Positions 16,491-26,577 of a stretch of 64,000 bases of DNA are shown piece by piece; within the stretch, counting starts at the first letter, position 1; each line of letters begins with the position of its first letter. This DNA comes from Endozoicomonas sp. Mp262. Lineage in GTDB: Bacteria; Pseudomonadota; Gammaproteobacteria; Pseudomonadales; Endozoicomonadaceae. The notes below the pieces were generated by a model, which saw only the letters and a list, made by a program, of their open reading frames with translations, did no database searches and was not told where the DNA came from. The DNA lies in contig NZ_CP092489.1 in NCBI RefSeq assembly GCF_025643335.1, positions 811,001 to 875,000 on the forward strand, written 5' to 3'. Made by a program: the position numbers and the translations under genes.

Positions 16491-17657
16491 ATGGCCTGGA
16501 ACGAGCCGGGTGGAAATAACCAGGATCCTTGGGGTGGAGGAAACAAAGGCAAAAAACAAGGACCTCCGGACCTTGATGATGCTTTTCGGAAGCTCCAGGA
16601 CAAATTAAACCGTTTATTGGGTGGTGGTCGCGGTGGCGGCTCTGGTCGGGGCAATTCTTCCGGATCATCTTCAGGGATGTTTATCGGGGGACTGGTTCTG
16701 CTGGCGATTGCCTATTTATGGAACGCAGTTTATACCGTTGATGAAAAAGAACGAGCGGTCATCCTACGTTTTGGTGAGTATGTCGAAACCGTAGGACCAG
16801 GCCTGCATATCTATTTCCCGGGCATTGAAGAAAAGTTTCAGGAGCGGGTCACCGAATATCGTACCTATAATTTACGCCAACAAATGCTGACTGAAGACGA
16901 AAATATCGTCGAAGTCTCCATGTCTGTTCAATATAACATTGCCAGCATTAAAGACTACACCCTCAATGTTGCCAAGCCACTGGTGAGCCTGGAAGAGGCG
17001 ACACAAAGTGCCTTGCGTCACGTTGTTGGCAGCTCCGAGATGCACCAGGTGTTAACGGAAGGCCGTGAAACCATGGGAACGGACGTTCGCGATCGCCTGC
17101 AAGCCTACCTTGATAGCTACGGCTCTGGCCTGAGCGTCAACAAGGTGAACGTTGAAAGTGCCCAGCCCCCCAAAGAAGTTCAGAGTGCCTTTGATGATGT
17201 TATCAGGGCAAGGGAGGATGAGGAGCGCTCCAAAAACAAAGCCGAGGCTTATGCCAATAAAGTGATTCCTGAGGCCAGGGGACAAGCCCAGCGGGCACTG
17301 GAAGATGCCAACGGCTACCGCGATGAGATCATTGCACGGGCTGAAGGTGAGGCTGACCGCTTTAGCAGACTGTACAGCGAGTACCGCCGTGCTCCGGATG
17401 TTACCCGTGAACGTCTGTACATCGAAACCGTAGAGGAAGTACTGGGTAATACCAGCAAGGTTCTGGTTGATGTCAAAGGCGGTAACAACATGATCTACCT
17501 GCCTCTGGACAAAATTGCCGGCGGCAAGGCAAGTACCCAGATTGCGCCATCCAGGGAACTGTCTCCCCAGGAGCTCAATGAAATTACCAACAGGGTCACA
17601 GAGGAATTGAACAAACGAGTGAGCTCTGCACGCAGTAGCGGGAGGATCGGTCGATGA
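16491..17657 (+). CDS. hflK: FtsH protease modulator HflK
   Basis: HflK and HflC form a large SPFH-domain cage in the inner membrane around the FtsH protease. The protein (388 residues from ATG 16491) has the typical glycine-rich cytoplasmic N-terminus (WNEPGGNNQDPWGGG and a GGGRGGGSGRG run), one membrane segment (MFIGGLVLLAIAYLWNAVY) and the SPFH domain starting VDEKERAVILRFGEY. A long charged coiled coil follows. A frame beginning at 16428 has no ribosome site; ATG 16491 follows GGAG. It overlaps hflC by four bases. Confidence 0.95.
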   Translation: MAWNEPGGNNQDPWGGGNKGKKQGPPDLDDAFRKLQDKLNRLLGGGRGGGSGRGNSSGSSSGMFIGGLVLLAIAYLWNAVYTVDEKERAVILRFGEYVETVGPGLHIYFPGIEEKFQERVTEYRTYNLRQQMLTEDENIVEVSMSVQYNIASIKDYTLNVAKPLVSLEEATQSALRHVVGSSEMHQVLTEGRETMGTDVRDRLQAYLDSYGSGLSVNKVNVESAQPPKEVQSAFDDVIRAREDEERSKNKAEAYANKVIPEARGQAQRALEDANGYRDEIIARAEGEADRFSRLYSEYRRAPDVTRERLYIETVEEVLGNTSKVLVDVKGGNNMIYLPLDKIAGGKASTQIAPSRELSPQELNEITNRVTEELNKRVSSARSSGRIGR

Positions 17658-18532
17658 GCCAGAGAGCCTTCAGTGGATTTATTGCAATCCTGGTACTGGC
17701 AGCCGTTGCGTATAGCACGCTGTTTGTTATCTCCGAACGCGAACGTGCCGTTCAACTCCGTTTTGGCCAGATTGTCAGGGATAACATTGAGCCCGGGCTG
17801 CACTGGAAATTACCTTTCATTGATAAGGTCAAGGTCTTTGATGGCCGACTCCAGACCCTGGATGTACCATCCGAGCGTTTCCTGACCCTGGAAAAGAAAG
17901 CGGTTATTGTGGATTCTTACATCAAATGGAAAATCCATGATGTCTATGCTTTCTACAAATCCACCGCCGGTGACCTGCTCCGGGCCAACACACTGCTGGC
18001 GCAACGGGCTGAGTCAAGAATGCGGAACAAGTTCGGTGGCCTCACACTCAATGAAGTGGTATCAGGTCAGCGTGATGAGTTAATGGATGACATTACCCGC
18101 TCCCTTGACGAAGTGGCTCAAACCGAACTGGGTGTCTCTGTGGTTGATGTCCGCGTGAAGCGAATCGATCTGCCCCCCCAGGTGAGTGACTCCGTCTTTG
18201 AACGGATGTCTTCCGAGCGGGAGAAAGAAGCCCAGGAATACCGCTCCAAAGGTAAGGAAATGGCCGAAGGTATCATGGCTAATGCGGATAGGGAAAAGCG
18301 GGTTATCCTTGCTGACTCCTACAAAAAAGCCGAGATACTACGTGGTGAAGGTGACGCCAAGGCCGCAGAAATCTATGCTCAGGCATTCCGTCAGGACCCT
18401 GAGTTCTACGCTTTCTACCGTAGTCTGCAGGCTTATAAGTCATCCTTTAATGAAGCCGGTGATATACTGCTGGTTGAACCTGATAATGATTTCTTCAAGT
18501 ACCTCAACAGTATGAAGGGTAAAGCGAAGTAG
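17654..18532 (+). CDS. hflC: FtsH protease modulator HflC
   Basis: The 292-residue partner of HflK has one N-terminal membrane segment (FSGFIAILVLAAVAYSTLFVI) and an SPFH domain opening SERERAVQLRFGQIVRD, then the coiled coil with SEREKEAQEYRSKGKEMAEGI and AEILRGEGDAKAAEIYA. The ATGA overlap with hflK implies coupled translation in a 1:1 complex. A terminator follows at 18574-18597. Confidence 0.96.
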   Translation: MSQRAFSGFIAILVLAAVAYSTLFVISERERAVQLRFGQIVRDNIEPGLHWKLPFIDKVKVFDGRLQTLDVPSERFLTLEKKAVIVDSYIKWKIHDVYAFYKSTAGDLLRANTLLAQRAESRMRNKFGGLTLNEVVSGQRDELMDDITRSLDEVAQTELGVSVVDVRVKRIDLPPQVSDSVFERMSSEREKEAQEYRSKGKEMAEGIMANADREKRVILADSYKKAEILRGEGDAKAAEIYAQAFRQDPEFYAFYRSLQAYKSSFNEAGDILLVEPDNDFFKYLNSMKGKAK

Positions 18533-18573
18533 GTAACAGTGAACTCTGTTGCAGACAGTGGTAAGATAGTGAA

Positions 18574-18597
18574 AACCGGGTTCAGGCCCGGTTTTTT
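18574..18597 (+). terminator. rho-independent terminator after hflC
   Basis: AACCGGG pairs with CCCGGTT around a TTCAGG loop and is followed by six Ts. It lies just ahead of the DUF2065 gene. Confidence 0.85.
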
Positions 18598-18620
18598 CAT
18601 GTATGAAAAGAGGATGTGTT

Positions 18621-18815
18621 ATGAGTCTTGGGCAACAGATCCTGGTGGCTCTCAGTCTGATGCTGGTGCTCGAGGGTGTAGTACCATTCCTCTATCCGCA
18701 ACGCTGGCGCCTGTTGGTATCAAGGCTGTCCGAAGTCGATGACCGACAGCTAAGGGTCACGGGGCTGGCCAGTATGCTGGTGGGTGTTGTCCTGCTTTAT
18801 CTCACGAACAGCTAG
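18621..18815 (+). CDS. DUF2065 small membrane protein (YjeT-like)
   Basis: From ATG 18621 the product is 64 residues with two hydrophobic helices: LGQQILVALSLMLVLEGVVPFLYP, and LRVTGLASMLVGVVLLYL near the end, separated by a short basic loop. This is the pattern of the DUF2065/YjeT family, which in gammaproteobacteria sits between hflC and purA exactly as here. The function is unknown; the hfl neighbourhood hints at a role in membrane proteostasis. Confidence 0.85.
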   Translation: MSLGQQILVALSLMLVLEGVVPFLYPQRWRLLVSRLSEVDDRQLRVTGLASMLVGVVLLYLTNS

Positions 18816-19010
18816 TCTGTGTTCATCTGCATGAAAAATAAATCGCATCAGGAAATCAGGAGGAAAAAACCTCTTTCGATTTCCTTTCATTCGGGCTATC
18901 AGGTGTTCGCCCGAGTGGCGGTATGAGTGTGTACCGTTTTGGAAGCTCTAAGTTAAAGTTTAAAGCCGACTGCTTAAAGCTTGAATCATCTGTTTTTTTA
19001 TTGATGTTAA

Positions 19011-20315
<1,305 letters not shown>

Positions 20316-20337
20316 TAGCGGCTTTTTCAGTGCGATT

Positions 20338-20375
20338 ACCCACCAGTTGTGAGCCTATGTGCAAGCTGGTGGGGT
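20338..20375 (+). terminator. hairpin after purA
   Basis: ACCCACCAG (20338-20346) pairs with CTGGTGGGGT (20366-20375) across a 19-base loop, followed by TGTATT. It lies between convergent purA and the RING gene and could serve either. Confidence 0.5.
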
Positions 20376-20379
20376 TGTA

Positions 20380-20934
20380 TTACTGACTGGTGTAACTCAG
20401 GTATTGAAGAGCAGAGGCTATGATATTTATGGCCAGGAGGCGCAGAGAACTAAAAAACTTATAGAGACTGTAGAACTGAATCAAATGATAAGGAATGGCT
20501 ATTGCCGCTTGTACGGGAAAAGGAATTTCGAAAGTTATAACCAGCAAAGTCATTGACGCATTAAATAGATCACGCCCGAAACAAAAAGCGTATGCTTTTG
20601 AAATGAGTATTACAAAGTCCTCCAAACTTTTTTTTATTTTCTGGGTATTCTCGACTATTTCTTTTTGTATAGCAGCTGCTGATAGGCCGAGTGCTACTAG
20701 GTCATATGCCAAGATATCACTGGTGCAGTCTGGGCAGGTCAGGGGGAGCTGGTTCTGTAATTGTGAATTCACTTTTTCCAGCAGGCATATGGGACAAAAT
20801 GGGTGTCCACAATTGGTAAGCACGATTTTTTTTGTGCTTTGTTGGGAGTAACAGGTCTTGCATATAGCTGTTTCACCGCTATCGGCGATTAGCTCGAGAG
20901 GTAATAATAAAATAGCTAAAAGAAAAAAGAGCAT
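20380..20934 (-). CDS. secreted or membrane RING-finger protein
   Basis: The 184-residue protein begins with a hydrophobic signal (MLFFLLAILLLPLELIADS) and then a RING finger: CKTC, thirteen residues, C-G-H-PF-C-PI-C, then seventeen residues and CPDC, giving a complete zinc ligand set. The C-terminal half is helical with hydrophobic stretches (LFNASMTLLVITFEIPFPVQA and LLAINIIASALQYL). It resembles the smaller RING protein at 3169-3495 only in the finger. An E3-ligase-like action in a host cell is inferred. It is inserted between purA and rnr, which are adjacent or nearly so in relatives, and is AT-richer than both. Confidence 0.7.
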   Translation of the reverse strand: MLFFLLAILLLPLELIADSGETAICKTCYSQQSTKKIVLTNCGHPFCPICLLEKVNSQLQNQLPLTCPDCTSDILAYDLVALGLSAAAIQKEIVENTQKIKKSLEDFVILISKAYAFCFGRDLFNASMTLLVITFEIPFPVQAAIAIPYHLIQFYSLYKFFSSLRLLAINIIASALQYLSYTSQ

Positions 20935-21278
20935 GCCCGACTACTCTTTATTGTGCGATCGTTAACATTTGATGTCTTGGTACCTGGTATGCCTCGGTTG
21001 AATGTCCTTAAATTGCTGTTTTCATATTTTTCATTACACTACTGGCCTCAGTATAGACTTGGCTGATTGTTTCCCACTCCAGAGTATCTCTAATGTGAAA
21101 TGAGCCTGGCTTTTGCTTTACCTTGATATTGGCGTTAAGGTTATAGTATCTGAGTAAATTCAAATGCTGCTTTAAATTGTCCAGCTGATGCTTCTTCACT
21201 CTCAATCCTTTAACAAATCAAAGAATACCCGTCTAACGGCTGGGCTTCTGTCTATTTCTGCGAGGTGTAATACCCCCC
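20935..21278. other. RING gene to rnr intergenic region
   Basis: No gene is confidently supported. A 61-65 codon frame on the minus strand (ending 21008, with a GTG near 21199 after AAAGGA) could encode a small basic protein, but nothing in it is recognisable. The rnr leader ends in a weak ribosome site before ATG 21279. Confidence 0.3.
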
Positions 21279-23855
21279 ATGTCTGAATGGTGGAAAGACT
21301 CCGACCCACAAGCGGCCCAGGAAGCATCTCGTTATGCCAGCCCGATTCCCAGCCGCCAGCTTATTATGCAGTTCCTTGAACAACGGGGAGCACCCGCCAG
21401 TCATCGCGCCTTATGCAAAGAATTAGAGGTCATTGACGAAGAACAGCAGCAAGCGTTGCTGTTTAGGCTAAAAGCCATGGTTCGGGATGCCCAGTTGCTT
21501 CAAAATAGAAAAGGTGCATTTGCCCTGCTCAGCAAACTGGATTTAATTCAGGGACGTGTTCAGGGCAACAGGGAAGGCTATGGCTTCCTAATTCCCGATG
21601 AGGGAAGTGAAGACCTCTATCTGTCTCCGCGGGAAATGCGACAGCTGTTCGATGGAGACCGGGCGCTGGTGAGGGAAGCCGGTGTTGACCGCCGTGGCCG
21701 GAAAGAAGGTCAGGTGGTAGAGGTTCTGGAAAGAAATACCAGGCACTTGGTAGGCCGTTACTATGAAGAGTCAGGAGCTGCCTTTGTTACCCCGGAAAAC
21801 TCCCGCATCAACCGGGAGATTATTGTTAAGCCCGGCCCCTTAATGCCTGTGTCAGGTCAGTATGTGTTACTGGAAATACTGGAACAGCCTGGCCGTCGTG
21901 CGCTACCTGTAGGACTGATTAAGGAAATCCTGGGTGACCGTTCGGAAGCAGGTATGGAAGTGGAAGTCGCCCTGCGTACCCATAATATTCCCCATACCTG
22001 GCCTGAAGCGGTTATGGCACAATCCAGCCGCTTCAAACATGAAGTACTGGCCGCTGATAAAAAACACCGGGTTGACTTACGGCAAACTCCCTTTGTCACC
22101 ATTGATGGAGAGGATGCCAGGGATTTTGATGATGCCGTCTATTGCGAAACCAAAAAAGGCGGCGGCTGGCGTTTATTCGTGGCGATTGCCGATGTCTCCC
22201 ATTATGTAAAACCCGGCTCTGCACTGGATACCGAAGCCCGGGAAAGAGGGACATCTGTCTACTTCCCCGGCAATGTGGTGCCTATGCTGCCGGAAGTTCT
22301 TTCCAACGGCCTTTGCTCCCTTAATCCGGAAGTAGACCGGTTGGCAATGGTCTGTGAAATGACCATCAGTGCCCAGGGAAAATTATCGGGCTACAAATTC
22401 TATGAAGGGTTGATCTGCTCTCATGCCCGACTGACCTATAACCAGGTCTGGGAAATGCTGGCCACGCCTCTGAGCACAGAAGGTCAGAAGTTGAGAAAGC
22501 AAAAACAACCGGTGATTCCCAATATTGAAGAGCTGCACAAACTCTACAAGACTCTGCGTCAGGTTCGGAATACCCGGGGTGCCATTGATTTTGATACGGT
22601 TGAAACACGCATAGTCTTTGGTTCTAATCGCAAAATTGACCGGATTGTCCCCACGGAACGCAATGATGCCCATAAGTTGATTGAAGAGTGTATGCTCTGT
22701 GCTAATGTATCCGCAGCCCGCTTTCTGGAAAAGCATGGCATACCAGGGCTTTTCCGGGTACATGAAGGTCCTACCATGGAGAAGCGACTTAACCTGAACA
22801 GCTTTTTGGGGAGCCTCGGGCTATCCATTCCCTCAGGGAAAATCAAACCCAAAGATATCCAGAGGCTAATGTCAGAAATACAGGGTCGCCCAGACCTGCA
22901 CGTCATCCAGACGGTGGTGCTCCGGTCAATGAGCCAGGCTGTTTATACCTCAGACAATAAAGGGCACTTTGGCCTGGCCTTCAATGCTTATGCTCATTTC
23001 ACCTCACCTATCCGTCGTTACCCGGATCTTCTGGTTCATCGGGCCATTCGCCATGTTATTCGATCCGAAAAGGAGAGCCGGAGTGTCAAGCGCGTTGAGG
23101 GAGCACGGCCTCTGAGCAAAAAAGCCATCTATCCCTACGAAACCAGTGATATTGAACAGCTGGGAGAGCATTGTTCCCAAACTGAACGGCGGGCTGATGA
23201 AGCCACTCGCGACGCTATGGACTGGTTAAAGTGTGAATATATGCAGCAACACCTGGGCCAGACCTTCAAAGGCGTTATATCCTCAGTCACAGGCTTTGGG
23301 TTGTTTGTTGAACTCAAAGATATCTTTGTGGAAGGGCTAGTCCATATTAGCAGCCTGCCCGGGGACTACTATCACTTTGATGCGGTTCATCATCGTCTGA
23401 AGGGTGAAAAGACCGGGCGCTCCTATAATCTGGGAGATGAACTGGAAGTCACCGTAACCCGCGTCAATATGGACGACAAGAAAATTGATTTTGAACTGTC
23501 GTCTGCCTCAGGAGGTGCTCGGTCAGATAAGAAACGCAGTGGTGGACGGAGCAAAAAGCGGGTACCGGGAGAGGTTGCCAAACGTTCCAAGTCCGCTGCG
23601 GCCAAAGCCAGACTGCTAAGGGAAGCGAAAGCTGCCCGTGAGGCAGATGAGGAGCGTGCAGAGGGCAAGAAAAAAGGAAAGAAAAGAAAGCCAACCCGGG
23701 CAGAAAAGAAAAAAACCACTAAGAAGAAACAGGCTAGCCAGAAAAAGGCAGGGAAAAATCCGGAACAGTCCGCGAGTGGTACGGGTAAGAAAAAGAAGGC
23801 CTCTGCCAACCCTGTTAGAAAACCCCGGAAGCGGAAAGTTAGCTCCGAAGGTTAG
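21279..23855 (+). CDS. rnr: ribonuclease R
   Basis: RNase R is a processive 3'-5' exonuclease that degrades structured RNA and takes part in rRNA and tmRNA quality control. The 858-residue protein has an N-terminal winged helix (about 25-85), cold-shock domains, the RNB catalytic domain with TIDGEDARDFDDAV (metal-binding Asp residues), HFTSPIRRYPDLLVHRAI, and an S1 domain (GVISSVTGFGLFVELKDIFVEGLVHIS). The C-terminus, from about residue 755, is very rich in lysine, as in other RNase R proteins, and longer than in E. coli. A hairpin follows the stop. Confidence 0.96.
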   Translation: MSEWWKDSDPQAAQEASRYASPIPSRQLIMQFLEQRGAPASHRALCKELEVIDEEQQQALLFRLKAMVRDAQLLQNRKGAFALLSKLDLIQGRVQGNREGYGFLIPDEGSEDLYLSPREMRQLFDGDRALVREAGVDRRGRKEGQVVEVLERNTRHLVGRYYEESGAAFVTPENSRINREIIVKPGPLMPVSGQYVLLEILEQPGRRALPVGLIKEILGDRSEAGMEVEVALRTHNIPHTWPEAVMAQSSRFKHEVLAADKKHRVDLRQTPFVTIDGEDARDFDDAVYCETKKGGGWRLFVAIADVSHYVKPGSALDTEARERGTSVYFPGNVVPMLPEVLSNGLCSLNPEVDRLAMVCEMTISAQGKLSGYKFYEGLICSHARLTYNQVWEMLATPLSTEGQKLRKQKQPVIPNIEELHKLYKTLRQVRNTRGAIDFDTVETRIVFGSNRKIDRIVPTERNDAHKLIEECMLCANVSAARFLEKHGIPGLFRVHEGPTMEKRLNLNSFLGSLGLSIPSGKIKPKDIQRLMSEIQGRPDLHVIQTVVLRSMSQAVYTSDNKGHFGLAFNAYAHFTSPIRRYPDLLVHRAIRHVIRSEKESRSVKRVEGARPLSKKAIYPYETSDIEQLGEHCSQTERRADEATRDAMDWLKCEYMQQHLGQTFKGVISSVTGFGLFVELKDIFVEGLVHISSLPGDYYHFDAVHHRLKGEKTGRSYNLGDELEVTVTRVNMDDKKIDFELSSASGGARSDKKRSGGRSKKRVPGEVAKRSKSAAAKARLLREAKAAREADEERAEGKKKGKKRKPTRAEKKKTTKKKQASQKKAGKNPEQSASGTGKKKKASANPVRKPRKRKVSSEG

Positions 23856-23867
23856 TATTTGAACCTA

Positions 23868-23891
23868 TGGCGTCTGATAGGCAGACGCCAT
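23868..23891 (+). terminator. hairpin after rnr
   Basis: ATGGCGTCTG pairs with CAGACGCCAT around a four-base loop, followed by AAATTAT without a T run. It is a perfect 10-bp stem just beyond the rnr stop. Confidence 0.6.
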
Positions 23892-24120
23892 AAATTATGC
23901 CGATGGTTCATAGTCATATGCATCGTTCATCAAGTGATATCATTTTTCACTTCAGCGTCAATAGGGAGGAGTAACGAAGAGTATTGACCGATGCAAAACC
24001 GCTGATCATAAACCAGTTAACCACCGACCTGTCTCCCCATCATTTTTTCCCGGATTTTGATGTTTCAAAATAATACAAGTGTGCCGATTTATTTAATAGC
24101 TAAAATTCCGATTTATAATA

Positions 24121-25476
24121 ATGGTGAAAATAATGAGCCGTAAAAGACTTATTTTCTTTATTTTCTTATTCCTGGTTAGTTATTGCCGATTGCTTAAAGC
24201 CAATTTTTTTGAGCATCAGGGAGAGACATGCCCTGCAGAATCTATTCACGTTAACATTAGTGAAGCCACTGCCAATAAAGAGGCCATCTGCACAGAAATG
24301 GAGGACTCGAATATTTCCAGGCTAGGGGATTTGGCTGCCATTTATGGTGATGCGTATGGTTGTGCCATTAAGGTCAATCAGCCCCAAACCCTGAGTAAAT
24401 CTCTATGTAAAACAGTCTCCAGGATTAAGGGTAGCAGCTGTCCCGTTGGAACTGAGCATGTAACATTCGAGGAGGCCAGTGATGCCAGTCGTGGCGATAG
24501 CGATAACCTGTGCAGCATGCTGGATGATAAGGAAAGCACCCGGCTGGCGGCCCAGGCTGCCATCGAGCGTTTTAGCGATAGTAGCTGTGATAGTGTAGGC
24601 TACGACCTGCAACCGTTGGAGAGTTCTCTTTGTAAGACCAAGCTGGATGCATCCGGTGGTGTTGATTCAGGTTTGGATGGTAGCAATCAGAAAAAAATTG
24701 CCTATGTTGAAGTCAATAGCAATGACATTGCCAATGTTGGCTGCTTTAAAGAAAACGATGAGTTATTATTTGATATTGCCATTATTTTTGCCGCTAATAT
24801 CAATTATGATAGTAATAGCCAGAAAGCAGTGCTTCACTTAAATCGTCGTATCTCGAATTTACTGGATAATAACCTTCAAAAAATTCGGCATTTGCAAAAA
24901 GAGGGGGTCAAAGTTTTATTGAGTGTTCTTGGTAACCACCAAAATGCAGGCTGGTCTTGCTTTGCTAATGAAGAGGATGCCATAGACTTCGCACAAATAG
25001 TAAAAAGTACAATTGACCGTTACGGCCTGGATGGAATTGATATTGATGATGAGTACTCTAGATGCGACAGCGTTTACAGTGACTCCCTCCCCCTCGTCAC
25101 AAAAGCCCTCCGGGATAAAATGCCAGATAAACTGATCACTAAAGCACTATTCAGAGATACCCCTAATTTCAAGGCTGACTGGAATGGTCATAACTTAAGC
25201 GAAAAAATAGATTACGGATGGGAAATGAGTTACTGGAGCAAATACTGCACAAGCAGACTTCATCCCTATGCAATTCATGGCGTCAGCAAGTCTAAATTAA
25301 GTATTGGAGCCAGTACTGTCAGCACTCCATCTGCAACGGCCAAAAACCTGGCACAATGTGCAATTGATAAAAATTATGAAGGCGGGATGATGATATTCAA
25401 TGTCACAGCTAACTCTTTGGGTTACCTTCGATCTATCTGGCAGGGAGTGAGTGCAATACCCAACTGTTTAAAATAA
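24121..25476 (+). CDS. secreted GH18 EndoH-like endo-beta-N-acetylglucosaminidase with two Cys-rich repeats
   Basis: The 451-residue protein has a signal peptide (KRLIFFIFLFLVSYCRLLKA). Two similar modules follow, about residues 35-108 and 108-178, each with four cysteines: TCPAESIHVNISEA to KSLCKT and SCPVGTEHVTFEEA to SSLCKT. The C-terminal half is a glycoside hydrolase 18 barrel of the EndoH type: GVKVLLSVLGNHQNAGWSC and the catalytic YGLDGIDIDDEYS (D-x-D-x-D-E; the Glu is the acid/base). Such enzymes cut between the two GlcNAc residues of N-glycans. Its substrate is probably eukaryotic glycoprotein. The module pair may bind sugar or protein. Start 24121 or 24133. Confidence 0.8.
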   Translation: MVKIMSRKRLIFFIFLFLVSYCRLLKANFFEHQGETCPAESIHVNISEATANKEAICTEMEDSNISRLGDLAAIYGDAYGCAIKVNQPQTLSKSLCKTVSRIKGSSCPVGTEHVTFEEASDASRGDSDNLCSMLDDKESTRLAAQAAIERFSDSSCDSVGYDLQPLESSLCKTKLDASGGVDSGLDGSNQKKIAYVEVNSNDIANVGCFKENDELLFDIAIIFAANINYDSNSQKAVLHLNRRISNLLDNNLQKIRHLQKEGVKVLLSVLGNHQNAGWSCFANEEDAIDFAQIVKSTIDRYGLDGIDIDDEYSRCDSVYSDSLPLVTKALRDKMPDKLITKALFRDTPNFKADWNGHNLSEKIDYGWEMSYWSKYCTSRLHPYAIHGVSKSKLSIGASTVSTPSATAKNLAQCAIDKNYEGGMMIFNVTANSLGYLRSIWQGVSAIPNCLK

Positions 25477-25493
25477 CAACCGGTCATTATTAT

Positions 25494-26237
25494 TTGAAAA
25501 AAACATTATTTTTTCTGGTATTAGCCATTTACCTGGTTTCATGGTGGAAGCACAATCAGCTGCCCGATAAACCGGTGGTTTTTCCGGAACTGCTACAAGA
25601 CCCCATTCAAACCAGGGTTGACCTGCCAGCTTTCGTGACTCACGTTGGTAACGAGCCTTATCAGGTATCACCCCTGTACTCCTATGAACTCTGGGGAATG
25701 GTGGTATCTTACCACCATAGTATGTCCTGGAAAGACCGGATCCATAAGGACACCAAAGACTTTATCAACCTGAAAGACCTGTGCGTTATCTGGGGAGGTG
25801 TGAATACAAGCCCGGAGATATACAACCAGTTTGATTTTTCCAGTGGCCAGTGGACCTGCTATTACCAGACAGGAAGCAGCATAGCCTATCAACGTTTTGA
25901 TCCCACCAGACTGTCTAACAATCATATTCTGGTGGATGACCCGAAAATCTCAGAGGCCGTACTCAAAGCCGATTACGGCGATATCATTCATATGAAAGGC
26001 TATCTTGCCAGTTACCAGGGACGAGTTGCTGGGCTGCGAGGCACCAGCACTACCCGAACAGATACTGGCAATGGAGCCTGTGAAACCATTTATCTCACAG
26101 ACTTCTCAATTCTCCATCGGGCGAATGCTGGCTGGAAAAAACTGTATCACTGGACTGGGATTCTTTTGATAATACTGACCCTTTACATCGCTGCCCCCGG
26201 TATTGCCGCAATAGGAAAAGATTTATTGCAGTCATAG
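25494..26237 (+). CDS. membrane-anchored protein of unknown function
   Basis: The 247-residue protein starts at TTG 25494 (KKTLFFLVLAIYLVSWW, membrane segment) and ends with a second hydrophobic helix (YHWTGILLIILTLYIAAPGIAAI), with about 200 residues between, predicted outside the cytoplasm. The middle contains LKDLCVIWGGVNTSPEIY and a DDPKISEAVLKADYGDIIHMKGYLA segment, with RGTSTTRTDTGNGACETIYL near the end. I do not recognise the family from memory. It follows the glycosidase gene by 17 bases and may be co-transcribed, though the two seem functionally unrelated. Confidence 0.65.
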   Translation: MKKTLFFLVLAIYLVSWWKHNQLPDKPVVFPELLQDPIQTRVDLPAFVTHVGNEPYQVSPLYSYELWGMVVSYHHSMSWKDRIHKDTKDFINLKDLCVIWGGVNTSPEIYNQFDFSSGQWTCYYQTGSSIAYQRFDPTRLSNNHILVDDPKISEAVLKADYGDIIHMKGYLASYQGRVAGLRGTSTTRTDTGNGACETIYLTDFSILHRANAGWKKLYHWTGILLIILTLYIAAPGIAAIGKDLLQS

Positions 26238-26577
26238 AGTTATACCAGTCGCACTTTCTAAATCGCCTATTACGCTGGTGTTAAACCGCACCAACATAGG
26301 AAGTGCGTGTTTTCTTGCAGTGGAAAGGTGTCAGGCCTCATTCTAAAACTTCCGGCGGTTCGCTAGAGCTTACCGGATAAAGTCCGGATGAAGGACTTTC
26401 ACCTTCAATCTCTTGCCGATTTATCTCGGCGCACTGACTATCCTATTAGTCTTAGTCTCTATTAGTCCTTTTTGATGCTTAATAAGCAGGTGGTAGAAAA
26501 TTCTGATGATTTTTCCTGCTATATTATCAATCAGGTTATTGCGACTATTTACTATAAAAGAAGTGAGATGTAGTAAG
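26238..26577. other. non-coding stretch with a nested hairpin
   Basis: CGCACTT (26250-26256), CCTAT (26266-26270) and CTGGTG (26275-26280) are answered by CACCAA (26289-26294), ATAGG (26296-26300) and AAGTGCG (26301-26307). Together they form one nested stem about 58 bases long just after a gene stop. Further on, CGGATAAAGTCCGGATGAAGGAC (26370-26392) is partly repetitive. No ORF is supported here. Confidence 0.45.

Noticed and set aside
21008..21205. Possible small gene on the minus strand between the RING gene and rnr
   Set aside because: A TTG/GTG start and AAAGGA are present, but the product has no recognisable feature and its composition is not distinctive; left as unsupported.
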